NCBI RefSeq assembly: GCF_026130605.1
Contig: NZ_JANFAU010000002.1
Location: 620,001-684,000 of the forward strand
DNA: 64,000 nucleotides
Direction: 5' to 3'
Source of the DNA: Sphingomonas lycopersici
Lineage (GTDB): Bacteria > Pseudomonadota > Alphaproteobacteria > Sphingomonadales > Sphingomonadaceae
Part shown: positions 52,676 to 64,000 of the stretch, in pieces
Numbering within the stretch: position 1 is the first letter of the stretch
Layout of the letters: every line of letters starts with the position of its first letter
Program-made: the position numbers and the translations under genes
Notes under the pieces: generated by a model
Told to the model about the DNA's origin: nothing
What the model saw: only the letters and a program-made list of their open reading frames with translations
The model's database searches: none

Positions 52676-53059
52676 ATGGCTCTTTACGAGCACGTGTTCC
52701 TTGCGCGCCAGGATTTGGCACAAGCGCAGGTGGACGCGATGGCGGAAGCCGCCACCAAGATCGTCGAAGCCCATAACGGGAAGATCATCAAGACCGAGAC
52801 CTGGGGTCTCCGCAGCCTGGCGTATCGCATCGCGAAGAACCGCAAGGCGCATTATGTGATGATCGAAATCGACGCCCCCGGCGACACGATCGCCGAGCTG
52901 GAGCGTCAGAACCAGATCAACGAAGACATCATCCGCTACATGACCGTCAAGGTCGACGCGCATGAGGCCGGCCCGTCGGTGATGATGCGCAAGCAGGAGC
53001 GTGACCGTGAGCGTCGCGCCGATCGCGCGCGTCGCGATCGTGAGGAGGAGTTCGCGTAA
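52676..53059 (+). CDS. rpsF: 30S ribosomal protein S6
   Basis: A 127-residue S6 with the conserved start [40 protein letters not shown] and a basic/acidic C-terminal tail [19 protein letters not shown] typical of alphaproteobacteria. A GAAGGA site precedes the ATG. Its stop overlaps the rpsR start (TAATG). Confidence 0.95.
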   Translation: MALYEHVFLARQDLAQAQVDAMAEAATKIVEAHNGKIIKTETWGLRSLAYRIAKNRKAHYVMIEIDAPGDTIAELERQNQINEDIIRYMTVKVDAHEAGPSVMMRKQERDRERRADRARRDREEEFA

Positions 53060-53283
53060 TGGCCCGTCCGTTCTTCCGCCGCCGCAAGAGCTGCCCCTTC
53101 TCCGCGAAGGACGCCCCCCGGATCGACTATAAGGACGTCCGGCTGCTGCAGGGCTTCGTCTCCGAGCGTGGCAAGATCGTTCCGTCGCGCATCACCAGCG
53201 TGTCGGCCAAGAAGCAGCGCGAGCTCGCCCAGGCGATCAAGCGCGCGCGTCACCTGGGCCTGCTGCCCTACGTCGTGAAGTAA
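53059..53283 (+). CDS. rpsR: 30S ribosomal protein S18
   Basis: A 74-residue S18 beginning [20 protein letters not shown] and including [17 protein letters not shown] and [20 protein letters not shown]. It binds S6 on the ribosome. The first Cys of CPF is kept. It lies in the rpsF-rpsR-rplI operon. Confidence 0.97.
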   Translation: MARPFFRRRKSCPFSAKDAPRIDYKDVRLLQGFVSERGKIVPSRITSVSAKKQRELAQAIKRARHLGLLPYVVK

Positions 53284-53295
53284 GGAGCGGCTCAC

Positions 53296-53889
53296 ATGGA
53301 CGTCATTCTGCTTGAACGTGTCGAGAAGCTCGGCACCATCGGCGATGTGGTGAAGGTGAAGGATGGCTTCGCCCGCAACTACCTGCTGCCGAACAAGAAG
53401 GCGCTTCGCGCCAACGAAGCCAACCGCAAGGTGTTCGAGGCCAATCGCGCCCGCATCGAGGCGGACAACGCCAACCGTCGCACCGACGCTGAAAAGGAAG
53501 CCAAGGGCTTCGACAACGTCAGCGTGACGATCATCCGCCAGGCGTCGAACACCGGCCAGCTTTACGGCTCGGTCGCGGTGCGCGACATCGTCGAGGCGCT
53601 GGTCGCCGATGCGCACAAGGTCGCCAAGAGCCAGGTCGTGCTCGATCGCCCGATCAAGGCGATCGGCGTGTACGAGGTCAAGGTCGCGCTGCACCCGGAA
53701 GTGGCCGTTGCCGTCAAGGTCAACGTCGCCCGCTCGCCGGAAGAAGCCGAGCTGCAGGCCTCGGGCGTCGACGTGACGGCGCAGATGTTCGAGGAAGGCC
53801 GCGATCAGGGCGGCTTCACCGAGGATTATGATCCCAACGCTGAGCCGGGCGCCACCGCCGAAGCTCAGCCGGAGGCGGAGCAGGCGTAA
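53296..53889 (+). CDS. rplI: 50S ribosomal protein L9
   Basis: A 197-residue L9. The N-terminal domain is MDVILLERVEKLGTIGDVVK, a long linker helix follows, then the C-terminal domain (VSVTIIRQASNTGQLYGSV). It carries an acidic extension of about 45 residues (ending GATAEAQPEAEQA) absent from E. coli L9 of about 149 residues but usual in sphingomonads. A terminator follows. Confidence 0.96.
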   Translation: MDVILLERVEKLGTIGDVVKVKDGFARNYLLPNKKALRANEANRKVFEANRARIEADNANRRTDAEKEAKGFDNVSVTIIRQASNTGQLYGSVAVRDIVEALVADAHKVAKSQVVLDRPIKAIGVYEVKVALHPEVAVAVKVNVARSPEEAELQASGVDVTAQMFEEGRDQGGFTEDYDPNAEPGATAEAQPEAEQA

Positions 53890-53918
53890 CGCCCGCTTCC
53901 CTTTCGGGGATAAGGAAT

Positions 53919-53952
53919 AAGGCCCGCTGGAGCGATCCGGCGGGCCTTTTTC
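53919..53952 (+). terminator. Rho-independent terminator of the rpsF operon
   Basis: A 12-bp stem AAGGCCCGCTGG/CCGGCGGGCCTT with one G-T pair has the loop AGCGAT and is followed by TTTTTC. Confidence 0.88.
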
Positions 53953-54005
53953 TTGTCCCCGTCACCCCGGCGCCAGACGCCGGTGAAAAATGATGCGCGC
54001 CCTCC

Positions 54006-54086
54006 CCGTTCGGGCTGAGCTTGTCGAAGCCCTGCCCTTTCTTCCGATGAAGAAAGACAACCCTTCGACAAGCTCAGGGCGAACGG
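54006..54086. repeat. Family A inverted repeat pair
   Basis: Facing CCGTTCGGGCTGAGCTTGTC-type arms, just before the stop of the ABC-F gene. Confidence 0.85.
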
Positions 54087-54094
54087 AGGTAGGT

Positions 54095-55873
<1,779 letters not shown>

Positions 55874-55929
55874 GAGGGGCGCAGATAGGGATGCGGGGGG
55901 GATTTGGGAACCGCCTAACGCCCCTTCTT

Positions 55930-55964
55930 CCCTTCTCCCCTCCCTGGTGAAGAGGGGAGAAGGG
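55930..55964. repeat. Family F hairpin
   Basis: Arms CCCTTCTCCCCT and AGGGGAGAAGGG (12 bp) lie in the gap between the ABC-F gene and groEL. Confidence 0.78.
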
Positions 55965-55976
55965 AAGAAGGCATAA

Positions 55977-56007
55977 GAAAAGGCCGGAAGGCTTGCGCCC
56001 CCGGCCT
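55977..56007. terminator. Hairpin terminator downstream of groEL
   Basis: Arms AGGCCGG and CCGGCCT are 13 bases apart. On the minus strand it is followed by TTTTCTT. Between this and the groEL stop (56138) no other gene is seen. Confidence 0.6.
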
Positions 56008-56137
56008 GTTCTTTTCGGTTCGGAACCGGCGACGGCAAAGCCGCCGCCGTGACGTCAGACCGGATCAGCTGCGCCGACCGGCTGTCCGATCCGATGCGAG
56101 TCCTCGGCCAGCGTGGCTGGCCGAGGCCGCATTCGGA

Positions 56138-57787
<1,650 letters not shown>

Positions 57788-57831
57788 TCAATCTGACGAA
57801 TGTTGAAGAAATTCGGGTGGCGGAACGCCGA

Positions 57832-58122
57832 TCAGCCCTCGACGATGCCGAGGATGTCGCTTTCCTTCATGATCAGCAGGTCTTCCCCGTTCACCTTGAC
57901 TTCGGTGCCGGACCACTTGCCGAACAGAATGCGATCGCCCGCCTTCACGTCGAGCGGGGTGACCTTGCCGTCTTCGCTCTTGGCGCCCGCACCGGCGGCG
58001 ACGACCTCGCCCTCCTGCGGCTTTTCCTTGGCGGTGTCGGGGATGATGATCCCGCCGGCCGTCTTCTCTTCCGCCTCGACGCGGCGGACGAGAACGCGGT
58101 CGTGCAACGGACGAAAGTTCAT
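57832..58122 (-). CDS. groES: Co-chaperonin GroES
   Basis: A 96-residue co-chaperonin: [34 protein letters not shown] in the mobile loop and the ending [10 protein letters not shown]. The CIRCE element lies 36 bases upstream of the ATG. Confidence 0.97.
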   Translation of the reverse strand: MNFRPLHDRVLVRRVEAEEKTAGGIIIPDTAKEKPQEGEVVAAGAGAKSEDGKVTPLDVKAGDRILFGKWSGTEVKVNGEDLLIMKESDILGIVEG

Positions 58123-58157
58123 TGCTGTTCCCTCTCTAAAGGCAATGTGACAATTCG

Positions 58158-58184
58158 TTGGCACTCGAAGAAGCCGAGTGCCAG
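58158..58184. promoter_or_regulatory. CIRCE element (HrcA operator) upstream of groES
   Basis: The arms TGGCACTC and GAGTGCCA (8 bp) are separated by 9 bases, as in the CIRCE consensus TTAGCACTC-N9-GAGTGCTAA. It points to repression by HrcA, whose gene is not in the window. Confidence 0.9.
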
Positions 58185-58250
58185 CGCCGCGCATATGTGG
58201 GTCGGCCCAGTCCCGGTCAATGGCGAGGCGTACAAAAAATTTGTGACGGT

Positions 58251-59654
58251 TTAGCGCGCGGCCGTCAGCCCGAGCCGGTCGCGCGCGCTCCAGCGCCACA
58301 TCAGCAGGATCGAAACGACCAGCAATCCGGCCGCCAGCCCCATCCAGATGCCAACCCCGGCAAGCGGGGTGCGGAAGCCCAAAACGATCGCAGTGCCGAA
58401 GCCGACCACCCAATAGCCGAACAGCGCGACCAGCATCGGCACGCGCGTATCCTGCAGCCCGCGCAGGTTCGCCGCCGCCACCACCTGGATGCCGTCGACG
58501 AGCTGGAACACCGCCGCCACCGCGAGATAGCTCACCGTGAGATGCACCACCGGGGCGTTGAGCGGGTTGCCGAGATCGAGATAGGCGCTGACCAGCAGCC
58601 GCGGCGCGACCCACATCGTGAGTGCGCTGATCGCCATCGAGCCGGTGCCGACCGCGAGCGCGATCCGCCCGGCGCGGCGGATCCACTCGCTGTTGCGCGC
58701 GCCATAGCCCATGCCGACACGGATCGTCGCCGCCTGCGCGATCCCGAGCGGCACCTGGAAGGTCAGCGAGGCGATGTTGAGCGCGACGGCATGCGCCGCG
58801 ACCTCCTTGACCCCGAGCACCCCCATCAGCAGCGAGGCGCCGCCGAACAGCGCGCCCTCCGCCATCCAGGTAAGCGAGATCGGCAGGCCGAGCCGGACGA
58901 TCTCGCGGAAGCGCGACCATTCGCTCCGCCACCAGCGCCCGAACAGGCGATAGCGCCGCAGCCGGCGATCGAAATGCAGGATCAGCCAATAAGCAATCGC
59001 CATCAGCGACAGGCTGAGCACGCTCGCCAGCGCCGATCCTTCGAGCCCGAGCCGGGGGAAGCCGGCATTGCCGAACACCAGGCACCAATTGGCGACGATG
59101 CTGAACGCCAGCGCCATCCCTGTCACGCCGAACGCCCAGCCCGGGCGGCCGAGCGCGGCGGCGCTGGTGCGCATCACCCCGGCGGCGACCGCCGGGAAGG
59201 TGCCGAGCAGGATGATATGCAGGAAATGACCCGAGCGCCGCGCGACCGCCGGATCCTGATCGGCGAGCAGCAGCAGCCGCTCGCCGTTCCACAGGATGAT
59301 CATCACGACGATCGCCGCGGCGGCGCCGACCCACAAGGCCATGCGGAAGCTGCGCCGCACCTCGCGCACCGCATGTTTGCGCCGGCCGAGCTCGGCCGCG
59401 ATCAGCGGCGAGGCCGCGGTCGTCAGCCCGATCGTCGAATACATCAGCAGGTTGAACATGAACACGCCGAGCGTCGCCGCCGCCAGCTCGACCGTGCCGA
59501 GCCGCGCGACGAAGATCACGTCGACCGCCGCCACCGCCATCTGCAGCAGGTTCGCGCCGACCAGCGGCCCGGCGAGCGTGAGCAGCGCGCGCAATTCCGC
59601 TCGCGCCGTCGCGGGAGCAGAGCCGGTGAGCGGCGCAAGGGTTTCGGCGGTCAT
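58251..59654 (-). CDS. MATE family efflux transporter
   Basis: A 467-residue inner membrane antiporter of the multidrug and toxin extrusion family with twelve predicted segments in two matching halves. Family features are [32 protein letters not shown] and an N-terminal half with the DVIFVARLG motif. Such proteins export drugs or metabolites with Na+ or H+. The start at 59654 gives an N-terminus typical of the family. It is downstream of the CIRCE region but on the same strand, unrelated in function. Substrate unknown. Confidence 0.88.
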   Translation of the reverse strand: MTAETLAPLTGSAPATARAELRALLTLAGPLVGANLLQMAVAAVDVIFVARLGTVELAAATLGVFMFNLLMYSTIGLTTAASPLIAAELGRRKHAVREVRRSFRMALWVGAAAAIVVMIILWNGERLLLLADQDPAVARRSGHFLHIILLGTFPAVAAGVMRTSAAALGRPGWAFGVTGMALAFSIVANWCLVFGNAGFPRLGLEGSALASVLSLSLMAIAYWLILHFDRRLRRYRLFGRWWRSEWSRFREIVRLGLPISLTWMAEGALFGGASLLMGVLGVKEVAAHAVALNIASLTFQVPLGIAQAATIRVGMGYGARNSEWIRRAGRIALAVGTGSMAISALTMWVAPRLLVSAYLDLGNPLNAPVVHLTVSYLAVAAVFQLVDGIQVVAAANLRGLQDTRVPMLVALFGYWVVGFGTAIVLGFRTPLAGVGIWMGLAAGLLVVSILLMWRWSARDRLGLTAAR

Positions 59655-59820
59655 GACGGTGCGACTTTGCGATTCTCGGGGTGGAACGAACGCCGGGTCG
59701 CACGCCAGCACGGCCGCCTCCTCGGGTGGCCGTACGCTCGTCTAACCCTTGCGCATTACACTGGCAAGACCGCCGCTAAGATTAGGACTTAATTGGGAAA
59801 TATCGAAGCCTATCCCCCCT

Positions 59821-59853
59821 CTTCTCCCCACCCTCGTTAAGGGAGGGGAGAAA
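59821..59853. repeat. Family F hairpin
   Basis: Arms CTTCTCCCC and GGGGAGAA-like complements surround CCCTCGTTAAGGG between the MATE promoter and the lipoprotein gene stop. Confidence 0.7.
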
Positions 59854-59873
59854 ATGGATTACCCCGAGGAAGC

Positions 59874-60206
59874 CTAACGCCCGTCGGGCCGGCTCGTCAC
59901 GATCGCGACCCCGCCCTTTTTGATCGAGACGAGATGCTCGACGCCGTCATCGCATTTCGCGCGCCACGTCGGGACGCCATTCTCGTCGCCGACGCGGACC
60001 GCGTCGATCACGTCCTGACACGACAGCCCCGCATCGCGGATCGCGCGCATGAACACGCCCCATTGCTGCCCCGGCGGCAGTTTTTCGACGATCGCGCCGG
60101 TATCCTGCAGATTGGTGGCCGCAGCGGCGTGGTTATCGGATGCCCCCGAATGGCCCGAACAGGCGCCAAGCAGCGCGACGAGCGGGAAGACGATTATCGC
60201 TTTCAT
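59874..60206 (-). CDS. Small lipoprotein of unknown function
   Basis: A 110-residue protein with a lipoprotein signal (MKAIIVFPLVALLGACSG; lipobox LGAC, Cys16) and a soluble domain containing two Cys (GLSCQDV, RAKCDDG) that may form a disulfide. I do not recognise the family. AGGA lies five bases before the ATG at 60206. It starts inside the end of the upstream glycosyltransferase-like gene, with a 74-base overlap in another frame. Confidence 0.72.
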   Translation of the reverse strand: MKAIIVFPLVALLGACSGHSGASDNHAAAATNLQDTGAIVEKLPPGQQWGVFMRAIRDAGLSCQDVIDAVRVGDENGVPTWRAKCDDGVEHLVSIKKGGVAIVTSRPDGR

Positions 60207-61665
60207 CTGTCCTTCTCCGGTGACGTTCCCTGAGCGAATCTAGGAAATCGGGCGCGCAGGCGCAACCGAGCAGCAGGAGGAACGGGGTCAGGAATTCGCG
60301 ATGCCGCTCGCCGAATTCGAACCAGATGTTGAACAGCGCAAGCTGGATCAGACATGCCGCGACGAGCAATGCCACAGCGCCACGCGGCCGGCGCCACAAG
60401 GCAAGCGCCGCCGTACCGATCAACAAGAGGTGCGTCGCCTGCGCCACCGGGAACAAGGATTGCGCAAGCCGCGGCGACGGGGCGGGACGCATATCGCCGA
60501 GCCGCGCGACCTCCGCCTGCGCGATCGCCATCGCGCGGAAGAACTTCTGCAGCGTCAGGCGGACGAACCCGGCCGGGTTCTGCTCGATCCAATGCCAGGC
60601 CATCGCCGCCAGCGTCCGCGAATAAGCGAGTTCGGGTATCCCGCGCAGCGCGGCGGGTGCGGCGATCCAATTGCCCGTCGCATCGGGGTTGTTGCCGATC
60701 CACAGGCTTATCCCGCCGGCCGAGGTCAGCGGGATGAAGGTGTGGAACGCCAGCCAGTTGCGTATCCACCACGGCAGCATCAGCAAGGCCGCGACGATCG
60801 CCCCGCCGCTCGCCGCGCGGATCAGCGCCGGCGGGGTCCGCCACATCAGCAGCAGCCCGAGAATCGCGGACAGCGGCGCGAGCGCGGGCTGGGTCAGCGC
60901 GAGCAGCCCGCTCGCCACCCCGATCAGCGCGATCGCGCGGCGATCGGCGCGCACCCGCGCGCGCAGCCAGGCATGCGCGAGCGCGAGGACGAGCAGCGCG
61001 ACCAGCCCTTCCTTCTGCGCTAGCGGCGACGACAGGAGCACGCTCGGCCAGATCATATAGAGCCACGCCGCCGCACGCCCCGCCCCGGCGTGTCCGGTCC
61101 GTTGCCCGAGCCGCGCGACCAGCAGCGCCGCGGCCCCGTCGATCAGCAGGTTGAGCGCGCACAAGGCGCCGGTCGCGAGCCCGAAGGCACCGTGCCACCC
61201 CGCCAGCACGAGCGGATAGAGCGGCGGATAGAGCGCGCGCACCGTCTCGCCGATAAACGGCTCGTGCACCTGCAGGCCGTGCCCGTGGGACAGGCTATAG
61301 GCGAGCAACGGGTAGAATAAGGCGTCGCCGCCCGGAACGCGATCGAGGCACGGGATCGCGACCCCGATCCGCAACCCGGCGGTGACGAGCAAGAGCACCA
61401 GCCACGTCCGCCCCGCGGGGCGGCGCGCGAACAACGGGATCGCCAGCGCCGCGGCCGCCAGCCATAATGCCAGCACCAGCAGCGCGGCTGCGTCGATGCC
61501 GCCCCAATGCCGTATCAGCCCGGGCACGGAATAGAGCCCGTAGAGGGTGACGACCGCCATCAGCACCGCGATCGCGCGGCCGCCGCCGCCCCCCGCCGCC
61601 GTCGCGAACGGCAGCGGCGAGTGGGCGGCAGGCGTCCCGAACGATGCTTTTCCGACGCTGTTCAT
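60133..61665 (-). CDS. Membrane glycosyltransferase-like protein (GT39/ArnT-like)
   Basis: A 510-residue protein with about ten hydrophobic segments. The first extracytoplasmic loop carries the acidic motif VPGGDALFYPLLAYSLSHGH. Later loops have LYPPLYPLVLAGWHG and SLWIGNNPDATGNW. This is the pattern of GT-C transferases that move sugars from polyprenol lipids. The C-terminal Arg-rich tail (RERHRRRTDESD onwards) overlaps the lipoprotein gene and may not be natural. The donor and acceptor are unknown. It is divergent from the FNR-controlled region. Confidence 0.7.
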   Translation of the reverse strand: MNSVGKASFGTPAAHSPLPFATAAGGGGGRAIAVLMAVVTLYGLYSVPGLIRHWGGIDAAALLVLALWLAAAALAIPLFARRPAGRTWLVLLLVTAGLRIGVAIPCLDRVPGGDALFYPLLAYSLSHGHGLQVHEPFIGETVRALYPPLYPLVLAGWHGAFGLATGALCALNLLIDGAAALLVARLGQRTGHAGAGRAAAWLYMIWPSVLLSSPLAQKEGLVALLVLALAHAWLRARVRADRRAIALIGVASGLLALTQPALAPLSAILGLLLMWRTPPALIRAASGGAIVAALLMLPWWIRNWLAFHTFIPLTSAGGISLWIGNNPDATGNWIAAPAALRGIPELAYSRTLAAMAWHWIEQNPAGFVRLTLQKFFRAMAIAQAEVARLGDMRPAPSPRLAQSLFPVAQATHLLLIGTAALALWRRPRGAVALLVAACLIQLALFNIWFEFGERHREFLTPFLLLLGCACAPDFLDSLRERHRRRTDESDNRLPARRAAWRLFGPFGGIR

Positions 61666-61795
61666 GCTCGACACCGGTAAAACTTTGTAAGCGATCCCTA
61701 AGGTCACAAAGGCCGGTCAGCGCAACAACGTGGCGCTGCGGCGGAATCCCGCCTGTGCGGTTATGACACAGGTTAGGCCCGGAAATGCTGGGGTT

Positions 61796-61809
61796 TTGAT
61801 CTGGATCAA
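61796..61809. promoter_or_regulatory. Perfect FNR box TTGATCTGGATCAA
   Basis: Exact match to the FNR/Anr consensus TTGAT-N4-ATCAA, 64 bases before the microprotein start. The adjacent regulator gene has the residues that read TTGAT, which supports direct oxygen-dependent control. Confidence 0.85.
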
Positions 61810-61873
61810 GGCCCGGCGGCATCCTCTCGCCTGATCATCCGGGGACAAGGCAAGATCGCCGCGGGAGCTCCAA

Positions 61874-61984
61874 ATGTCCTTCACCGAACACTGGTTTCTC
61901 TATTTGTCGATCGGCGCCTGCATCGCCTTCTCGCTCGCGGTGGGCTATGTCTCGATCGAAGATAGCATACGCCGGGGCGATTGA
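61874..61984 (+). CDS. 36-residue membrane microprotein under an FNR box
   Basis: A short reading frame, MSFTEHWFLYLSIGACIAFS followed by a second half ending RRGD. It has one predicted membrane helix (about residues 7-27), a Glu-Asp segment after it and a charged C-terminus. GGGAG sits about six bases before the ATG, and a perfect FNR box lies 64 bases upstream. I do not recognise a family. It is not obviously CydX or CcoQ, although small oxidase subunits have the same size and topology. It lies 43 bases before the FNR gene and may be co-transcribed. Confidence 0.65.
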   Translation: MSFTEHWFLYLSIGACIAFSLAVGYVSIEDSIRRGD

Positions 61985-62027
61985 TCGCTCCTTCGCGCAG
62001 CGGGTTCGACGCAGGGGGTTCGACATT

Positions 62028-62771
62028 GTGCTGAGCAACACGCACATTGCGGTGAATTCGCCCCCGCCGGCACGCGAGTGTCAGCGCTGTCTCAACTGTG
62101 CCGTGCGGAACAAGACGCTGTGCGCCAGCATCAGCGACGAGCGGCTGGCGATCCTCAGCGCGCTCGGCCGGCGCTGGCGGGTGTCGGCGGGTCAGGTCGT
62201 CACCTGGGCGGGGGATGCCAACAGCCATTGCGCCAATGTCATCTCGGGCGCGCTGAAGGTTTCCGCCTCCACCGCCGACGGGCGCGAACAGATCGTCGGC
62301 CTGTTGTTCGCGGGGGATTTCCTCGGGCAATTGTTCGTCAACGAAGCCTCGCTCACCGTCACCGCGCTGACCGATACCGATCTGTGCGCCTTTCCCCGCG
62401 CCGATTTCGAGCGCGCGCTGGCCAGTTATCCGCGAATGGAGCGGCTGCTCCTCGAACGCACGATGGCCTCGCTGCATGAAGCGCAGGAGCGGATGCTGTC
62501 GCTGGGCCGCAAGGATGCGCGCGAACGCGTGGCGGATTTCCTGCTCGATCTCGCGCGGCGGACCGGCATGTGCGGCGCGGCGGGCGAGATCCGCGTGCTG
62601 ATCCCGATCAGCCGCGGCGAGATGGCCGGCTTCCTCGGGCTGACGATCGAGACGATCAGCCGGCAGCTCACCCGGCTCAAGAGCGATCGCGTCATCGATT
62701 TCTCGCGCGGCGAGCGCGAATGCGTGATCCTCAATTCGGCGGTGCTCGAAGCGATCGTCAATCCGGCGTGA
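62028..62771 (+). CDS. fnr: FNR-type oxygen-sensing regulator
   Basis: A 247-residue Crp/Fnr protein. An N-terminal cysteine cluster, Cys18, Cys21, Cys24 and Cys32 in ECQRCLNCAVRNKTLC, and Cys120 in DTDLCAFPR could bind a [4Fe-4S] cluster, as in FNR (E. coli Cys20, 23, 29, 122). The cNMP-like domain is followed by a recognition helix with ETISRQLTR at 208-216, the E--SR pattern that reads TTGAT. The GTG at 62028 is chosen because AGGGG lies 10 bases upstream; an ATG at 61947 lies inside the microprotein gene. The perfect FNR box upstream suggests self-regulation. It controls genes for low-oxygen growth. Confidence 0.88.
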   Translation: MLSNTHIAVNSPPPARECQRCLNCAVRNKTLCASISDERLAILSALGRRWRVSAGQVVTWAGDANSHCANVISGALKVSASTADGREQIVGLLFAGDFLGQLFVNEASLTVTALTDTDLCAFPRADFERALASYPRMERLLLERTMASLHEAQERMLSLGRKDARERVADFLLDLARRTGMCGAAGEIRVLIPISRGEMAGFLGLTIETISRQLTRLKSDRVIDFSRGERECVILNSAVLEAIVNPA

Positions 62772-63225
62772 CATCCGCGCGGCGCGCGGCGGCGAGCCAG
62801 CTTTCCTTCAATGCGATCGCGCGCCGGCATCCGTCGAAGAAACAGCGCAGCATATAAGCGAGTTGCCCCGCCTGCGCATCGGGCAGCGGGCCGAGGCGAT
62901 CGCGCAATGCCGTCACCAGATCGTCGCCGTGCGCGGCATCGAGCGCATGCATCTCGCGCAGCCCCGCCAGCGCGGCCGCATCGGGACGTGCCCCCGCCGG
63001 CAAGCGCGCGACGACCCGCTCGGCGCGCGCGAAATGGACGGTGGTGATGCCGGTCACCCGCGCGCACAACCGGCGGATCGCGGCGGAGGGCGGAAGCGCG
63101 GGCAGACCATCCGCCAGCGCCTCCAGATCGCAGCATAAAGCCCGCTGGATGACATGATCGTCTTCGATCGTATCCGGCGTCGGCTCGACAAGCGCGAGCT
63201 GCGATCGATCGGTAGGTGCGGCCAT
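62758..63225 (-). CDS. Hypothetical helical protein, weakly hemerythrin-like
   Basis: A 155-residue, mostly helical protein. The pattern DDHVIQRAL, TVHFARAERVVARL, LREMHALDAAHGDDL and FFDGCRRAIALKESWL has the spacing of an HHE/hemerythrin-like four-helix bundle. Not all iron ligands of the classic family can be aligned, so the call is tentative. Its end overlaps the FNR gene end by 14 bases (convergent), and an FNR-like box lies 57 bases upstream of its start, which supports a link to oxygen or nitric oxide. Otherwise the function is unknown. Confidence 0.6.
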   Translation of the reverse strand: MAAPTDRSQLALVEPTPDTIEDDHVIQRALCCDLEALADGLPALPPSAAIRRLCARVTGITTVHFARAERVVARLPAGARPDAAALAGLREMHALDAAHGDDLVTALRDRLGPLPDAQAGQLAYMLRCFFDGCRRAIALKESWLAAARRADVTPD

Positions 63226-63281
63226 CGCTCCTTTTCCCGGCGGCAGACCGGGGCAGCGTGCCGGCGCCGGTCGCGGGCGCT

Positions 63282-63295
63282 TTGATCATCGTCAA
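63282..63295. promoter_or_regulatory. FNR-like box TTGATCATCGTCAA
   Basis: Differs from TTGAT-N4-ATCAA at a single position (GTCAA) and lies inside a perfect inverted repeat GCGCTTTGA-N6-TCAAAGCGC at 63278-63301. It is placed upstream of the minus-strand helical-protein gene. Confidence 0.65.
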
Positions 63296-63378
63296 AGCGC
63301 CGCGACGAACGGCACCAAAACCACGCCGGGTTCCGCGAAAGCAGGGACCCCGGGCGGCGAGCGCGCCCGCAGCGCCCG

Positions 63379-63918
63379 TCAGCTCGGCTGGAACACCCCG
63401 CAGGCGATCCGCGCGCCGCTGTTGCCGGAGGGGTCGGTCGCCAGATCGTCGGGATTGGCGTGGATCACCAGCGCCGCGCCGTCGGTATCGAGCAGCCCGG
63501 CCATCGTCGCGCCGGGAATGACCGCGGCGACGGTTCCGCGTCCGCCCGAATCGATCACCAGATTGGGCATGTCGCCCTCATGCGGCCCCTGCGGGTTCAT
63601 CGACCCGTGCTTCTTCATCAGCGGGTTCCAATGCCCGCCCGCCGTCTCGAACCCCGGCGGGTCGCAGCGTCCGGTGGTGTGGATATGCGCGCCATGCGTT
63701 CCCGGCGGCAGCGCCTTGGCGTCGACGGTGACGCGCAGCCCGCCCGCCACTTCGGTCGCGGTGGCGCGGCCGACGTCGGCGCCACTCGCCGAATGAAGCG
63801 CGGCGACGGCGCGCGCGCCGCCCGCGACCGGGGTGCCGGCCGACACGCCGCCGTCGTCGCGGCACGCCATCAGCGCGAGCGCGCCGGCCCCGATCATCAT
63901 CACCGTCGTGACACGCAT
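63379..63918 (-). CDS. sodC: Cu/Zn superoxide dismutase, lipoprotein-type
   Basis: A 179-residue periplasmic enzyme that removes superoxide. A lipoprotein-like signal (ALALMACRDD) is followed by the Cu/Zn fold with metal ligands in THGAHIHTTGRCDPPG, AGGHWNP, the HEGDMPNL segment and the disulfide Cys near SGARIACGVF. GGGAGAAG lies before the ATG at 63918. The last about 80 bases of the window show no further gene. Confidence 0.93.
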   Translation of the reverse strand: MRVTTVMMIGAGALALMACRDDGGVSAGTPVAGGARAVAALHSASGADVGRATATEVAGGLRVTVDAKALPPGTHGAHIHTTGRCDPPGFETAGGHWNPLMKKHGSMNPQGPHEGDMPNLVIDSGGRGTVAAVIPGATMAGLLDTDGAALVIHANPDDLATDPSGNSGARIACGVFQPS

Positions 63919-64000
63919 CTTTCTTCTCCCTTTATCCGCTCGGGCGAACCAATCATCGACTCTGTCGCGGGTTCCGCGATGCGCTCAATCCCGTCCACGG

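Noticed and set aside
61947..62027. ATG at 61947 as the FNR start
   Set aside because: It lies inside the microprotein gene and has no good ribosome site; the GTG at 62028 has AGGGG upstream and gives a normal FNR N-terminus.

Overview
The window is GC-rich DNA that looks like the chromosome of an alphaproteobacterium of the Sphingomonadaceae (Sphingomonas and relatives). The evidence is a zwf-pgl-edd-glk-eda Entner-Doudoroff set, a TonB-dependent receptor inside an aromatic catabolic block, a DUF1465 plus DUF465 gene neighbourhood, a secG-pyrG pair, and several families of small intergenic inverted repeats. No phage, transposase, CRISPR array or rRNA operon was seen. One tRNA gene, Arg(TCT), is present at 5751-5827.

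Layout. Positions 1-5.8 kb carry a partial DUF1465 gene, two DUF465/YdcH genes, a coniferyl-aldehyde-type dehydrogenase, a prepilin peptidase overlapping a small secreted-protein gene, a thiolase, a YhhQ/VUT transporter and the tRNA. Positions 5.9-34.5 kb are a large aromatic catabolic block. It holds a thiamine-diphosphate enzyme, two MFS transporters, a TonB receptor, an HpaR-like MarR regulator, two IclR regulators, two paralogous Rieske oxygenase alpha subunits, an FAD monooxygenase, two extradiol dioxygenases, several fumarylacetoacetate-hydrolase-fold enzymes, and an almost complete homoprotocatechuate (hpa) lower pathway ending in succinate semialdehyde dehydrogenase. An aromatic aminotransferase and a GST lie in the same block. 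Positions 34.7-46 kb carry a membrane diguanylate cyclase, pyrG and secG (minus strand), a MarR gene, an SH3-like gene, argC and the Entner-Doudoroff genes. Positions 46-52 kb are the fatty acid genes fabD-fabG-acpP-fabF followed by mltG, with a membrane glycosyltransferase-like gene upstream. Positions 52.6-64 kb carry rpsF-rpsR-rplI, an ABC-F ATPase, groES-groEL behind a CIRCE element, a MATE exporter, a GT39-like protein with a small lipoprotein gene, and an oxygen-responsive corner. That corner has an FNR box, a 36-residue membrane microprotein, an FNR regulator, a small helical protein with its own FNR-like box, and Cu/Zn superoxide dismutase.

How the genes fit together. In the catabolic block, tyrosine-type amino acids could be transaminated and then decarboxylated and oxidised toward an arylacetate. 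The homoprotocatechuate ring would be opened by a LigAB-type dioxygenase instead of the usual single-subunit HpaD, then processed by HpaE, HpaF, HpaG1/G2, HpaH, HpaI and SSADH to pyruvate and succinate. The usual 4-hydroxyphenylacetate 3-hydroxylase (HpaBC) is not in the window, and two Rieske oxygenases may supply a different entry reaction. A separate minus-strand operon (FAH hydrolase, FAD monooxygenase, LigB dioxygenase, second FAH enzyme, Rieske oxygenase) looks like a second ring-opening route whose substrate cannot be read from sequence. A 14-bp palindrome, GATAACATGTTATC, lies in front of the TonB receptor and one MFS gene. Its 10-bp core is in front of the ThDP enzyme, and two diverged copies lie between hpaE and hpaG. 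Together these suggest a regulon of the HpaR-like protein encoded in the same block. This regulon and the hybrid pathway are the most interesting parts of the window.
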